From Geobacillus jurassicus NBRC 107829 (GTDB taxonomy: Bacteria > Bacillota > Bacilli > Bacillales > Anoxybacillaceae), in contig NZ_BCQG01000004.1 of the NCBI RefSeq assembly GCF_001544315.1, forward strand, positions 28,364 to 92,363: a stretch of DNA of 64,000 nucleotides. Reading direction: 5' to 3'. Below the pieces are notes generated by a model, which ran no database searches, was not told the origin of the DNA, and saw only the letters and a program-made list of their open reading frames with translations. This document shows, in pieces, positions 1 to 8,307 of the stretch (the first letter of the stretch is position 1; every line of letters begins with the position of its first letter). Made by a program: the position numbers and the translations under genes.

Positions 1-1
1 T

Positions 2-685
2 GAGCCTGCCTACGTCCAATGGGCGCTCAACATTCCGCTCTTTATCGCTGGCGTTGTGCTGCTGGGACGGCAGTTTGGCGTGAAAACGTTCGTCGGGACG
101 GTGTTTTTGCCGCTTGTCGTCTATTTGACGAAAGGGATGGAGCCGGCGACGACCAATCCGCTTCTTGGCGCAATCTTTGGCGGCATCGGCGTCGGACTTG
201 GCCTCGGCGTTGTCTTTCGCGGCCGCGCATCGACCGGCGGCACCGATTTGGCTGCGCAAATCATTCATAAATACACCGGGTTGTCGCTTGGAATGTGCGT
301 CATTTTAATCGATGGTTTGATCGTTTTGACCGCGGCGTTTGTATTTGATATTGAACGGGCGCTCTATGCGTTGATCGCGTTGTATGTGACGAGCAAAACG
401 ATCGACCTCGTCCAAGTCGGGCTTGGGTATTCAAAAATCGCTCTTATTATTACAAAGGAAGAAGAAAAAGTGCGCCGCGCCATTTTGCACGAAATCGACC
501 GCGGAGTGACGAGGCTGCCGGCGTACGGCGGCTACACGGAACATGAACGGCCGATGTTGATGTGCGTCGTCGCACAATCGGAGTTCACGAAATTGAAACA
601 ATTGGTCCGAACCATTGATCCGACAGCGTTTGTCATCGTTGCGAACGCCGCTGAGGTGCTCGGCGAAGGATTTCAACGTACGTAA
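2..685 (+). CDS. yvjA: YitT-family membrane protein, YvjA-like (5' end outside window)
   Basis: The frame is open from base 2, upstream of the first internal ATG at 56, so the gene starts before the window. The visible 227 residues begin with hydrophobic helices, including a Gly-rich stretch around GGIGVGLGLG. A soluble C-terminal domain of about 80 residues follows (from roughly ITKEEEKVRRAI). This helix-bundle plus DUF2179 layout is that of the YitT family. Its biochemical role is unknown. The position just before cccB and ftsEX matches B. subtilis yvjA. The family call is secure; the symbol rests on synteny. Confidence 0.85.
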   Translation, partial: EPAYVQWALNIPLFIAGVVLLGRQFGVKTFVGTVFLPLVVYLTKGMEPATTNPLLGAIFGGIGVGLGLGVVFRGRASTGGTDLAAQIIHKYTGLSLGMCVILIDGLIVLTAAFVFDIERALYALIALYVTSKTIDLVQVGLGYSKIALIITKEEEKVRRAILHEIDRGVTRLPAYGGYTEHERPMLMCVVAQSEFTKLKQLVRTIDPTAFVIVANAAEVLGEGFQRT

Positions 686-746
686 AACGGGAGAAATCGG
701 TTATAATAAATGAGAACGAAATTTTTGTTTTCAGGGGGAGTTCGCC

Positions 747-1082
747 ATGAAATGGAAGTTGGCTGCGATGTTCCTTGGCGTTTCGCTCGCGCTTGCCGCG
801 TGCGGCGGTGGCGGGGACAATGCCGGGGAGAAAAACGGTGGCAGCAACGGCGGAGGGGATACCGCAGCGGCTGCCGAGCAAATTTTTAAACAAAACTGTG
901 CGTCCTGTCATGGACAAGACTTGTCGGGCGGGGTCGGCCCGAACTTGCAAAAGGTTGGAAGCAAGTATTCCAAAGATGAAATTAAAAACATTATCGCCAA
1001 CGGCCGCGGCGCAATGCCGGCAGGAATCATTAAAGGGGAAGACGCCGACAAAGTGGCGGAATGGCTGGCCGCGAAAAAATAA
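747..1082 (+). CDS. cccB: Cytochrome c-551, membrane-anchored lipoprotein
   Basis: A 111-residue protein with a lipoprotein signal (lipobox LAAC, lipidated Cys at about residue 19). A flexible Gly/Asn/Asp linker leads to a class I cytochrome c domain with one haem-binding CASCH motif and a distal Met (GAMPAG) suited as sixth ligand. It should sit on the outer face of the membrane and shuttle electrons in the respiratory chain. A start at ATG 747 is supported by the preceding GGGGGAG ribosome site. The neighbours (yvjA before, ftsE after) match the B. subtilis cccB locus. A terminator follows. Confidence 0.95.
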
Positions 1083-1127
1083 CGGGAACATGTTTTTAAC
1101 GCTGTGAACATTTCAACCAAAGGAGAT

Positions 1128-1172
1128 GCACCGCCTTGTTCGCTTAAGAACGGGGCGGTGTTTTCTGTTTTT
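1128..1172 (+). terminator. Rho-independent terminator after cccB
   Basis: Inverted repeat GCACCGCC / GGCGGTG with an inner GTTC/GAAC extension, followed by a T-rich tract. It separates cccB from ftsE. Confidence 0.85.
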
Positions 1173-1334
1173 GAATCTTTTGTCCTAGTTTCGCCAGTGT
1201 CCCTTCATTTGAAATATAAATGTAAAATTCGACAGCGGAAAATCGTGTTATAATAATCCTTGCGGAATTTTGCAAGATTCATTCGAAACAGCTCGAGAAA
1301 TGGCAGCAAACGAGTCGAAAAATAGGTGATTGCG

Positions 1335-2030
1335 ATGATTGAAATGCAAGATGTATACAAGACATATCCAAACGGCGTTGTTGCGTTGAACGGCATCAAC
1401 GTTCGCATCAAGCAAGGAGAATTCGTCTATGTCGTTGGGCCCAGCGGAGCTGGGAAGTCGACGTTTATTAAAATGATGTACCGCGAGGAAAAGCCGACGA
1501 GCGGGAACATTATGGTCAATGGCGTCAACCTTGCCAAGCTCAAAGACAGCAAAGTCCCTCTTTTGCGCCGCCATATCGGCGTTGTATTCCAAGATTTCAA
1601 GCTGCTTCCGAAGCTCAATGTGTATGAAAATGTCGCCTTTGCCTTGGAAGTGATTGAAGAATCGCCGAAAGTGATCCGCAAAAAAGTGATGGAAGTACTC
1701 GACCTAGTCGGCCTCAAGCATAAAATCCGCTCTTATCCGAACGAATTGTCCGGGGGCGAACAACAGCGCGTCTCGATCGCCCGCTCAATCGTCAACTCCC
1801 CGAAGATCGTGATTGCCGACGAACCAACAGGAAACTTGGACCCGGAAACCTCATGGGGCATTGTCGAGTTGTTTGAAAAAATCAACGACCGGGGAACGAC
1901 GATTGTGATGGCGACCCACAATAAAGAGATCGTCAACGCGACCCGGCGGCGCGTCATCGCCATCGAAAACGGGAAAATCGTCCGCGACGAGGCGAAGGGG
2001 GAATACGGCTATGACGCTTCATACGTTTAA
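1335..2030 (+). CDS. ftsE: Cell-division ABC transporter ATP-binding protein FtsE
   Basis: A 231-residue ABC ATPase. Walker A GPSGAGKST lies at about residues 35-43, signature LSGGEQQ at about 138-144, and Walker B VIADEP at about 159-164. FtsE powers the FtsEX complex, which transmits conformational change through FtsX to a peptidoglycan hydrolase outside the cell. I prefer ATG 1335 (MIEMQD) over the GTG at 1326, because the AGGTGAT ribosome site overlaps that GTG and homologues begin MIEM. The end overlaps ftsX by 20 bases, so the two are translationally coupled. Confidence 0.96.
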   Translation: MIEMQDVYKTYPNGVVALNGINVRIKQGEFVYVVGPSGAGKSTFIKMMYREEKPTSGNIMVNGVNLAKLKDSKVPLLRRHIGVVFQDFKLLPKLNVYENVAFALEVIEESPKVIRKKVMEVLDLVGLKHKIRSYPNELSGGEQQRVSIARSIVNSPKIVIADEPTGNLDPETSWGIVELFEKINDRGTTIVMATHNKEIVNATRRRVIAIENGKIVRDEAKGEYGYDASYV

Positions 2031-2904
2031 GCGCCACGTCCGGGAAAGCATCAAAAGCCTTGGCCGCAACGGTTGGATGACGTTCGCGTCCGCGAGCGCC
2101 GTCACGGTGACGTTGTTGCTTGTCGGCGTCTTTTTTGCCGTCATGTTCAACATCAACCATTTTGCGCAAAAAGTTGAAAATGATGTGGAAATTCGCGTCC
2201 ATATCGAGCTGACGGCTGACAGCCGGCAAAAAGACGCCTTGCGCCGGCGAATTGAAGCCATTCCAAACGTGAAGGAAGTCCGCTATTCATCGAAGGACGA
2301 AGAGTTGAAGCGGCTGATCAAAAGCATGGGAGACGAGGGTTCGTCGTTTCGGTTATTTGAACAGGACAACCCGTTGAGCGATGTATACGTCGTGAAAGCG
2401 GCCCATCCACAAGACACCGTGAAAATCGCCAAACAAATCGAAACATTGCCGTTCGTCCATAAAGTCAATTATGGACAAGGGACGGTCGAGAAGCTGTTTG
2501 ATGCGCTCAAGGTGGCGCGCAATGTTGGGCTTGTGTTGATCCTTGGGTTGCTGTTTACGGCCATGTTTTTGATTTCCAACACGATCAAAATTACGATTTT
2601 CGCCCGCCGCCGCGAAATTGAAATTATGCGGCTTGTCGGGGCGACGAACGGGTTTATCCGCTGGCCGTTCTTTCTCGAAGGGCTATGGCTTGGGTTGCTC
2701 GGCGCTCTCTTCCCGATCGCGGCGCTTTCGATCGTGTACTACAACGTGTATGAAGTGTATGAACAGCGGGTTTCCTTGCCGTTTTTTGAACTTCTTCCGT
2801 TTTCGCCGTTTATGTGGCAGTTGAGCGGACTGTTGCTGGCGATCGGCGCGGGCATCGGCATTTGGGGAAGCGTCATGTCAGTGCGCAAGTTTTTGAAAGT
2901 GTAA
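2011..2904 (+). CDS. ftsX: Cell-division ABC transporter permease FtsX
   Basis: A 297-residue membrane protein. One N-terminal transmembrane helix is followed by an extracellular loop (about residues 55-170) and three C-terminal helices of the FtsX/MacB type (GLVLILGLLFTAMFLISN onward). The loop contacts the hydrolase partner. It overlaps ftsE and is followed 28 bases later by a coiled-coil M23 peptidase, the likely extracytoplasmic target. Length and topology are normal for the family. Confidence 0.96.
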   Translation: MTLHTFKRHVRESIKSLGRNGWMTFASASAVTVTLLLVGVFFAVMFNINHFAQKVENDVEIRVHIELTADSRQKDALRRRIEAIPNVKEVRYSSKDEELKRLIKSMGDEGSSFRLFEQDNPLSDVYVVKAAHPQDTVKIAKQIETLPFVHKVNYGQGTVEKLFDALKVARNVGLVLILGLLFTAMFLISNTIKITIFARRREIEIMRLVGATNGFIRWPFFLEGLWLGLLGALFPIAALSIVYYNVYEVYEQRVSLPFFELLPFSPFMWQLSGLLLAIGAGIGIWGSVMSVRKFLKV

Positions 2905-2932
2905 AAAAGAGTCATAGGGAGAGGGGAAAACG

Positions 2933-4231
2933 ATGAAAAAGAAAAACATGATGGCGCTCGCCGTCGTGGCGGCGCTCGGCCTTGGCGTTTTGCCGCCGGC
3001 GGCGAACGCCGTCAGCACTCGTGATATCGAACAAAAGCGAAACGAAATCGACGCGCTTCGCTCGAAGCGATCAGAGGTGCAGGAAAAGATCAGCGAGGCG
3101 CAAAAAAACATCGAAGCCCTTCAGTCGCAACAAAAACAAGTGGCCAATGATATTGAGAAGCTGAATGTCGCCATTGAGGAAACGAGCGGCAAAATCCGCA
3201 ACGTCAGCGCCGATATTGACAAAACGGAGCAAGCCATTGACCAATTGAAACAAGAAATTGCCGAAATTCAAGAACGGATTGAAAAACGAAATGAAATTTT
3301 GAAAGAGCGGCTTCGTTCCTTGCAGGAAAGCGGCGGGGCGATCAGCTACTTGGAAGTGTTGCTTGGCGCGCAAAGCTTCAGCGACTTCATCGACCGGATG
3401 AGCGCAGTGACAACGATCATGGAAGCAGACCAGCAAATCATCCGCGAGCAGGAAGCCGATAAAGCGTTAAAAGAGAAAAAGGAAGCCGAATTGACGGAGA
3501 AGCGGAACAAGCTGCAAGCTGATTTGCAAGAATTGAAGCAGCTGCAATCGAAACTCGCCGGCCAGCTGGAACAGAAAAACCGCCTGATGGCCGATTTGAA
3601 GCAAAAAGAGGAAGAAGAGCATGATCATAAGATGGCGCTCGAAGAGGAAAAAGAGCTGATCTCCAAACAAGAAGCGGCGGTGAAAGAGCAGCTTGCTGAA
3701 CTTGAGCGGCAAAAACGGGCTGAAGAAGAAGCGAAACAGAGAGGACATACATATGCCTCGCCAAACGGTGGAGGAGCGTCATCAGGAGAAACGCCATCCG
3801 GCGGCAGCACGCCGCCTGTCTCGAGCGGAGCGTTCACCCGCCCGGCCAACGGACCGATCACCTCGGGCTTTGGCTACCGGTTTGGCGGCACGGACTTCCA
3901 TCCGGGAGTGGACATCGGCAAGCGCGCGCCGGTGGTGCCAGTGGTTGCCGCGGCCGATGGAATCGTATTCCGTTCCTATTATTCTAGCAACTACGGCAAT
4001 GTCATTTTCATCAGCCATATCATTGACGGACAAACGTATACGACCGTGTACGCCCATCTGGAAGCACGTCTTGTCGGAGAAGGGCAACACGTCCGCAAAG
4101 GACAAATTATTGGCTACATGGGCAATACAGGGAATTCGACCGGTCCGCACCTTCATTTTGAATTGCACCGCGGCGGCTGGAACGAAGCGAAAACAAATGC
4201 GGTCAATCCGCTTGACTATATTCCTTTCTAA
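2933..4231 (+). CDS. Secreted coiled-coil M23 (LytM-type) peptidoglycan hydrolase, probable FtsEX partner
   Basis: A 432-residue protein. The signal peptide has a predicted cut after ANA (about residue 26). A long charged coiled coil spans about 27-265, then a Gly/Ser/Pro linker, then an M23 metallopeptidase domain from about 300 to the end. The zinc ligands are present: His and Asp in FHPGVDIG and the HxH of HLHFELH. It should therefore be an active endopeptidase, unlike the degenerate EnvC type. The domain plan resembles B. subtilis CwlO (coiled coil, FtsEX-controlled), but with M23 in place of NlpC/P60. Immediate linkage to ftsEX supports the partnership, which is inferred. It is followed by a strong terminator. 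Confidence 0.9.
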   Translation: MKKKNMMALAVVAALGLGVLPPAANAVSTRDIEQKRNEIDALRSKRSEVQEKISEAQKNIEALQSQQKQVANDIEKLNVAIEETSGKIRNVSADIDKTEQAIDQLKQEIAEIQERIEKRNEILKERLRSLQESGGAISYLEVLLGAQSFSDFIDRMSAVTTIMEADQQIIREQEADKALKEKKEAELTEKRNKLQADLQELKQLQSKLAGQLEQKNRLMADLKQKEEEEHDHKMALEEEKELISKQEAAVKEQLAELERQKRAEEEAKQRGHTYASPNGGGASSGETPSGGSTPPVSSGAFTRPANGPITSGFGYRFGGTDFHPGVDIGKRAPVVPVVAAADGIVFRSYYSSNYGNVIFISHIIDGQTYTTVYAHLEARLVGEGQHVRKGQIIGYMGNTGNSTGPHLHFELHRGGWNEAKTNAVNPLDYIPF

Positions 4232-4253
4232 TTTCGAGCAGTAGGTGGCATTG

Positions 4254-4297
4254 CGCAACTTGTCTGTCTTTTGGCAGGACAAGTTGCGTATTTTTTT
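4254..4297 (+). terminator. Rho-independent terminator after the M23 hydrolase
   Basis: A perfect 11-bp stem (CGCAACTTGTC / GACAAGTTGCG) followed by a run of seven T. It ends the ftsEX operon. Confidence 0.95.
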
Positions 4298-4344
4298 GAT
4301 TGATTCGACATCAAGGAAATAGTTTGGCCGCACCACATTCCCCC

Positions 4345-4376
4345 TTGACTCTGTACCTTAGTCCATCGTTTATAAT
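4345..4376 (+). promoter_or_regulatory. MerR-type promoter/operator of merEA
   Basis: TTGACT and TATAAT are separated by 20 bp, the overlong spacer typical of promoters activated by MerR-family DNA distortion. The spacer begins CTGTACCTTAG. The promoter in front of merR (6585-6616) has a matching CTGTACTATAG at the same place. The shared half-site and spacing support control by the local MerR. The operator dyad is imperfect. Confidence 0.8.
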
Positions 4377-4426
4377 GTTGAGCAAAGACGGGACCCCCCA
4401 CCCCGTCATCGCAAGGAGGGAGAACG

Positions 4427-4720
4427 ATGGAAATGGTCAAAAAATCGTTTTGGGCCGTGCTGGCCTTGCTCAGCTGCCCGTGCCATCTGGCCATTGTTCT
4501 GCCGTTGTTGGCCGGAACGTCGGTCGGCGTGTATTTGGCTCGACATCAAAGCCTTGCCATCGGTCTTTTTACGATGTTGTTTTTCTTTTCGCTGATGATG
4601 ATATTTTATGAGCGAAAGCCAATGCGATCGAGCGAAACAGATAGCTGTTCCCCTGGAAAAACAGGAAACGGCCATGGGGCGTGCTGTGTTCCATTTAGAA
4701 CGAATCATGGGGACGAGTGA
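4427..4720 (+). CDS. merE: MerE-like mercury transport membrane protein
   Basis: A 97-residue protein with two predicted transmembrane helices. The first carries SCPCHLAIVLPLLAGT, closely matching the CPCHLP..LAGT signature of MerE, whose paired cysteines carry Hg(II) across the inner membrane. A Cys-containing tail (DSC...GACC) extends beyond the usual MerE length. The start is set by a strong AAGGAGGGAG site before ATG 4427. It lies between a MerR-type promoter and merA. No merT or merP is visible, so it may be the only mercury importer of the locus (inference). Confidence 0.85.
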   Translation: MEMVKKSFWAVLALLSCPCHLAIVLPLLAGTSVGVYLARHQSLAIGLFTMLFFFSLMMIFYERKPMRSSETDSCSPGKTGNGHGACCVPFRTNHGDE

Positions 4721-4791
4721 TATTGATTTCGTCATAAAGGTTTCGGACAAAATGGGAAAGGGAAATTCGTTGATAAGGAGTGTTTTTCACA

Positions 4792-6432
4792 ATGAAAACG
4801 TATCGAATGGCCGTTCAAGGCATGACATGCACGGGCTGTGAGCAACATGTCGCCGCAGCGCTCAGTGAGATCGGAGCCAAACAGATTGATGTCAGCTTCT
4901 GGCGCGGCGAGGCGGTATTTGCGATTCCTGAAGGCACGGACGTTGATATGGCGAAGCAAGCGGTCAAAAACGCTCATTACGAGCCGGGAGAAATTAAGGA
5001 GATCACCGCATCAGCCAGCCCTGCCATCGATGGCGAGGGAGAGTATGACTACATGATCATCGGTTCTGGTGCGGCGGCGTTTTCTTCGGCGATCGAAGCG
5101 GTGAAATATGGGGCGAAAGTCGCCATGGTCGAACGCGGCACGGTCGGGGGGACGTGCGTCAATATCGGCTGCGTGCCGTCGAAGACGCTGCTTCGGGCTG
5201 GAGAAATCAACGCCTTGGCGCGGAATCACCCGTTTCTCGGCCTGCATACATCCGCCGGTCCGGTCGACTTGGCGCCGCTAGTGAAGCAAAAAAATGAACT
5301 GGTCGAGCAGCTTCGCCAAGCGAAATATGCCGATTTAATCGAGGAGTACGGGTTCGATTTCATCCAAGGAGAGGCTCGGTTTATCGATCACCAAACGATT
5401 GAAGTGAACGGCCAAACGCTGTCGGCGAAACGGTGTCTGATCGCTACGGGCGCTTCCCCGGCAGTGCCGGATATTCCGGGGCTTCATGATGTCGACTACT
5501 TGACCAGCACGACCTTGCTTGAACTGAAAAAAGTGCCGAAGCGGCTCGCCGTCATCGGCGCTGGCTATATCGGAATGGAGCTCGGGCAACTGTTCCACCA
5601 TCTGGGTTCAGAGGTCACACTGATGCAGCGAAGCTCGCGCCTGTTGAAAGAGTGTGAGCCGGAAGTTTCCGAAGCGGTGACACGGGCGCTCGCGGAACAA
5701 GGCATCCGCATCATCACAGGCGCTTCGTTTGAACGGGTCGAACAAGACGGGAATACGAAAAAAGTGTATGTGAACGTGGATGGGCGCATCCGGGTCATCG
5801 AAGCGGATGAACTGCTCGTAGCTGCGGGGCGGACGCCGAATACGGCGGCGTTGAACTTGCCGGCGGCCGGCGTGGAGATTGGGGCGCGCGGGGAAATTTT
5901 GATCGACGAATACGCACGGACGACGAACCCGTCGATTTATGCGGCAGGCGATGTGACGCTCGGCCCGCAGTTCGTCTATGTCGCGGCCTATCAAGGCGCT
6001 GTTGCCGCGGCCAATGCCATAGGCGGGCTGAACAAGCGTTGGACGGACGCCGTCGTTCCGGCGGTGACGTTCACCCACCCGGCCGTTGCCACCGTCGGCT
6101 TGACCGAGCAGCGGGCGAAAGAAAACGGGTATGATGTGAAAACATCCGTCCTGCCGCTTGAAGCGGTGCCGCGTGCGATCGTCAACCGAGAAACGACGGG
6201 GGTGTTTAAACTTGTCGCTGAGGCCAGCACGGGCAAGCTGTTAGGCGCCCACGTTGTCGCGGAAAATGCCAGTGAGGTCATTTACGCCGCAACGTTGGCG
6301 ATTCAATTCGGATTAACGATCGACGACCTTCGCCACACGCTTGTCCCGTATTTAACGATGGCGGAAGGGCTGAAATTGGCGACGCTTACGTTTGACCAAG
6401 ACGTCTCGAAACTATCGTGCTGTGCGGGATGA
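4792..6432 (+). CDS. merA: Mercury(II) reductase with N-terminal HMA domain
   Basis: A 546-residue flavoprotein of the pyridine nucleotide-disulfide oxidoreductase family. It reduces Hg(II) to volatile Hg(0) with NADPH. The N-terminal heavy-metal-associated domain carries GMTCTGC (Cys13 and Cys16). The FAD-binding GSGAA motif precedes the redox pair GGTCVNIGC (Cys122 and Cys127). The C-terminal vicinal cysteines (SCCAG, residues 543-544) complete the Hg-handling set. ATG 4792 follows AAGGAG at 4774-4779; the upstream in-frame GTG at 4780 is too close to that site. It follows merE by about 70 bp, probably as one transcript from the MerR-type promoter. Confidence 0.97.
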   Translation: MKTYRMAVQGMTCTGCEQHVAAALSEIGAKQIDVSFWRGEAVFAIPEGTDVDMAKQAVKNAHYEPGEIKEITASASPAIDGEGEYDYMIIGSGAAAFSSAIEAVKYGAKVAMVERGTVGGTCVNIGCVPSKTLLRAGEINALARNHPFLGLHTSAGPVDLAPLVKQKNELVEQLRQAKYADLIEEYGFDFIQGEARFIDHQTIEVNGQTLSAKRCLIATGASPAVPDIPGLHDVDYLTSTTLLELKKVPKRLAVIGAGYIGMELGQLFHHLGSEVTLMQRSSRLLKECEPEVSEAVTRALAEQGIRIITGASFERVEQDGNTKKVYVNVDGRIRVIEADELLVAAGRTPNTAALNLPAAGVEIGARGEILIDEYARTTNPSIYAAGDVTLGPQFVYVAAYQGAVAAANAIGGLNKRWTDAVVPAVTFTHPAVATVGLTEQRAKENGYDVKTSVLPLEAVPRAIVNRETTGVFKLVAEASTGKLLGAHVVAENASEVIYAATLAIQFGLTIDDLRHTLVPYLTMAEGLKLATLTFDQDVSKLSCCAG

Positions 6433-6584
6433 AGCCTTTGAGCTGGGCCGCCGTTTCGCGGGGCGTTACGAGGGGATTGGAACCGATTGTTGTTGCGATT
6501 GCGACTAAGCTTAGCGGGAGCTGTCTGTTTGGCGGAACGCTTCCCCAAGCATGGAAGAAATGCCGGCCAAACTCCAATATTCAC

Positions 6585-6616
6585 TTGACCCTGTACTATA
6601 GCGCAGAGTTTATGCT
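6585..6616 (+). promoter_or_regulatory. MerR-type promoter/operator of merR
   Basis: TTGACC and TATGCT are separated by 20 bp, with CTGTACTATAG directly after the -35 hexamer, matching the promoter before merE. merR therefore seems to have its own autoregulated promoter inside the locus. Confidence 0.78.
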
Positions 6617-6634
6617 TTTTGGTGAGGTGGTTAT

Positions 6635-7063
6635 GTGAGACATTACCGCATCGGCGAGCTGGCAGAAAAATGCAATGTCAATAAAGAAACGATCCGGTAC
6701 TACGAACGGAAGGGGCTTATTCTGGAAACTGAGCGGACAGAGGGCGGATATCGCCTGTATACGGAGGAGACGATCCGGCGCATCCGGTTTATTAAGCAGC
6801 TGCAAGGGCTCGGGTTCACCTTGGCGGAAATTGATAAACTGCTCGGCGTTGTTGACCGGGATCGCGACCGGTGCAAAGACATGTACCAGTTTGTTGAGCA
6901 AAAAGTCGAGGAGATTCAAGCGAAAATTCGCGATTTGGTGCGGATCGAAGCGATGCTCCAGCAGTTAAAGGAATGTTGCCCTTATGAAGACAATTTATAT
7001 AACTGCCCGATTATTGACCTGTTGCTGGAAGAACCCTCGGATGAGGGAAGGCAAAGAGAATGA
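6635..7063 (+). CDS. merR: Mercury-responsive transcriptional regulator MerR
   Basis: A 142-residue MerR-family activator/repressor. The winged helix-turn-helix is at the N-terminus (YRIGELAEKCNVNKETIRYYE), followed by the dimerising coiled coil. The three Hg(II)-ligating cysteines expected of true MerR are present: Cys80, Cys115 in CCP, and Cys124 in NCPI. This separates it from ZntR/CueR types. The start is GTG 6635, since the ATG two bases earlier runs straight into a stop. A GGTGAGGTGG site precedes it. It is unusual for merR to lie downstream of merA in the same direction. Confidence 0.95.
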   Translation: MRHYRIGELAEKCNVNKETIRYYERKGLILETERTEGGYRLYTEETIRRIRFIKQLQGLGFTLAEIDKLLGVVDRDRDRCKDMYQFVEQKVEEIQAKIRDLVRIEAMLQQLKECCPYEDNLYNCPIIDLLLEEPSDEGRQRE

Positions 7064-7240
7064 GAGACTGTTTACTTGTTAAAAGAAAGAGGAGATAGGC
7101 ACCGGCTTTGTTATTGATCGGTTCGGGCGTTTATTTTACTATGAAATTTTGGCCCTTTTAGCCGCAACAGCTCTGTGCGTCCTTCCACTGGCAACGGGGG
7201 GAAGAAAAAGGGTGATAAATAGGTGGTTGGAAGCTCCAAC
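7064..7240. other. Intergenic gap after merR, possible symporter fragment
   Basis: No intact gene is seen. Around 7101-7152 one frame reads APALLLIGSGVYFTMKFWPF and then stops. This resembles a transmembrane segment near the start of Na+/alanine symporters of the AlsT type. It may be a relic of a gene cut away when the mer locus arrived. The match is short and weak. Confidence 0.25.
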
Positions 7241-7289
7241 AAAAATACGGCTGCCCTCATCAGCCGGTTTCCCGGCCTTTCGGCAGCCG
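7241..7289 (-). terminator. Terminator of the minus-strand calcium-repeat gene
   Basis: On the minus strand, an outer stem CGGCTGCC / GGGCAGCCG encloses an inner GCCGG-GAAA-CCGGC hairpin. TATTTTTG follows. It lies just beyond the stop codon at 7310. Confidence 0.75.
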
Positions 7290-7309
7290 CTTGTCTGCTC
7301 AAGGCGCGA

Positions 7310-8155
7310 TTATTGGCTGTTGTTTCCATCATCGTCGCCTACGTTACCGTCATCGTGGTCATCATCGTCTTGATCGTGATTTTGATCATGGCCTTGGTCA
7401 TCGTCGTCCTCGTCATCGCCGGGCTGCCCATTGTTTTTTCCTTTATCTTGAGTTTGCTTGACGGACAGTTTCCGCGCCCAGCCGCTTCCGTATTTCCACT
7501 CGAGTTCGAGGCGGAACGGGACATCAAGGGAAAAGAGGGTTTGGATTTTGGCAATTACTTCATCGTTTGACAGCGACGGCGATGCTTGCAAGTCGTTAAT
7601 GAGCGACTGGACATCACTTGCCGTCACTTCACCCGTCTGGTCTTTCATGCGCAAATGGGAATGGCGTTCAGACCAATGATAGTCGACTTTAATCGTTTGG
7701 TTGGCCGCCGTTTTGATTTGCAGCTCAAGCTTTTGGATGACATTGGCCAGCTTTGTTTTTCCTTGCTTTTCTGCTCCGTCTTTGATGCGGTCATTGTCGC
7801 TGTCAGCATCTTCCGGTTTGGTGCCAAGCGCCACTTCGGCGCCGTTTGTCAGTCCATCACGGTCGGTGTCTTCGTCTGCATCCAGTATTTTATCTTTGTC
7901 CGTGTCGTTTTTCGTCGGGTTCAGGTTGAGGTTGTACTCGACCCGGTTTGTTAAGCCGTCGCGGTCATTGTCTTGGTTGGCAACATTTTTCCCTAGGCCG
8001 AGTTTGTACTTCAGCTCCCAATCGTCTGGGATGCCGTCTTTGTTTTTATCGGCCCACTTCGGTTTGGATGACTGCTTCCCCTTGGCCTCGGCCGCTGTCC
8101 ACCCTGATGAAACCAGCAAGGCAGCAGCGAGACAGCCAACTAACATTCGCTTCAT
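7310..8155 (-). CDS. Secreted thrombospondin type-3-like calcium-binding repeat protein
   Basis: A 281-residue exported protein with a signal peptide ending near AEA (about residue 24). Repeated acidic loops follow between about 34 and 130 (DKNKDGIPD, DNDRDGLTN, DTDRDGLTN, DSDNDRIKD), the pattern of thrombospondin type-3/dockerin-like Ca2+ sites. A region of about 100 residues resembling YusW-type domains comes next. The tail is very rich in Asp, His and Asn and may bind metal. The start is supported by AAGGGGGAAG just upstream. The gene stands alone behind a cyclic-di-GMP-type riboswitch leader, so a role in matrix, adhesion or the sessile state is plausible. The function itself is unknown. 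Confidence 0.8.
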   Translation of the reverse strand: MKRMLVGCLAAALLVSSGWTAAEAKGKQSSKPKWADKNKDGIPDDWELKYKLGLGKNVANQDNDRDGLTNRVEYNLNLNPTKNDTDKDKILDADEDTDRDGLTNGAEVALGTKPEDADSDNDRIKDGAEKQGKTKLANVIQKLELQIKTAANQTIKVDYHWSERHSHLRMKDQTGEVTASDVQSLINDLQASPSLSNDEVIAKIQTLFSLDVPFRLELEWKYGSGWARKLSVKQTQDKGKNNGQPGDDEDDDDQGHDQNHDQDDDDHDDGNVGDDDGNNSQ

Positions 8156-8186
8156 GCTTTTCTTCCCCCTTCATCAGTTATAGATT

Positions 8187-8287
8187 GAAGATACGTTCGG
8201 CAGCTGGCTGGCATAGCGTCCTTCGCTGTAGCCCCTCTAGCTTTGCGCCACGCTGTTTCCAGCGTTTTGCCTTTTCGCCGTATCTTC
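8187..8287 (-). ncRNA. Cyclic-di-GMP-I (GEMM-I) riboswitch aptamer
   Basis: Read on the minus strand, this leader contains the GEMM-I hallmarks in order. There is a GGCAAA segment, then a stem ACGCTG-GAAA-CAGCGT capped by a GNRA tetraloop. The highly conserved CGCAAAGC and a GGGGCTAC receptor-like strand follow. A second hairpin leads into TGCCAGCCAGCTGCCG. A perfect 8-bp P1 (GAAGATAC at 8287-8280 with GTATCTTC at 8194-8187) closes the whole. It ends about 30 bases before the start codon at 8155. No terminator lies between aptamer and start codon, which suggests control of translation. Confidence 0.85.
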
Positions 8288-8307
8288 TCGAAGGAGAAGA
8301 TGCGGCG
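8276..8307 (-). promoter_or_regulatory. Upstream hairpin competing with riboswitch P1
   Basis: A near-perfect inverted repeat on the minus strand (CGCCGCATCTTCTC, loop CTTC, then GAGAAGATACGGCG). Its 3' arm contains GAAGATAC, the 5' strand of the aptamer P1. Forming this hairpin would exclude P1, so the two structures are mutually exclusive. Confidence 0.7.

Noticed and set aside
7223..7570. Plus-strand hydrophobic frame rich in Ile and Val
   Set aside because: It is the reverse complement of the Asp/His-rich tail of the secreted repeat protein; GAT/GAC repeats read as ATC/GTC on the other strand.
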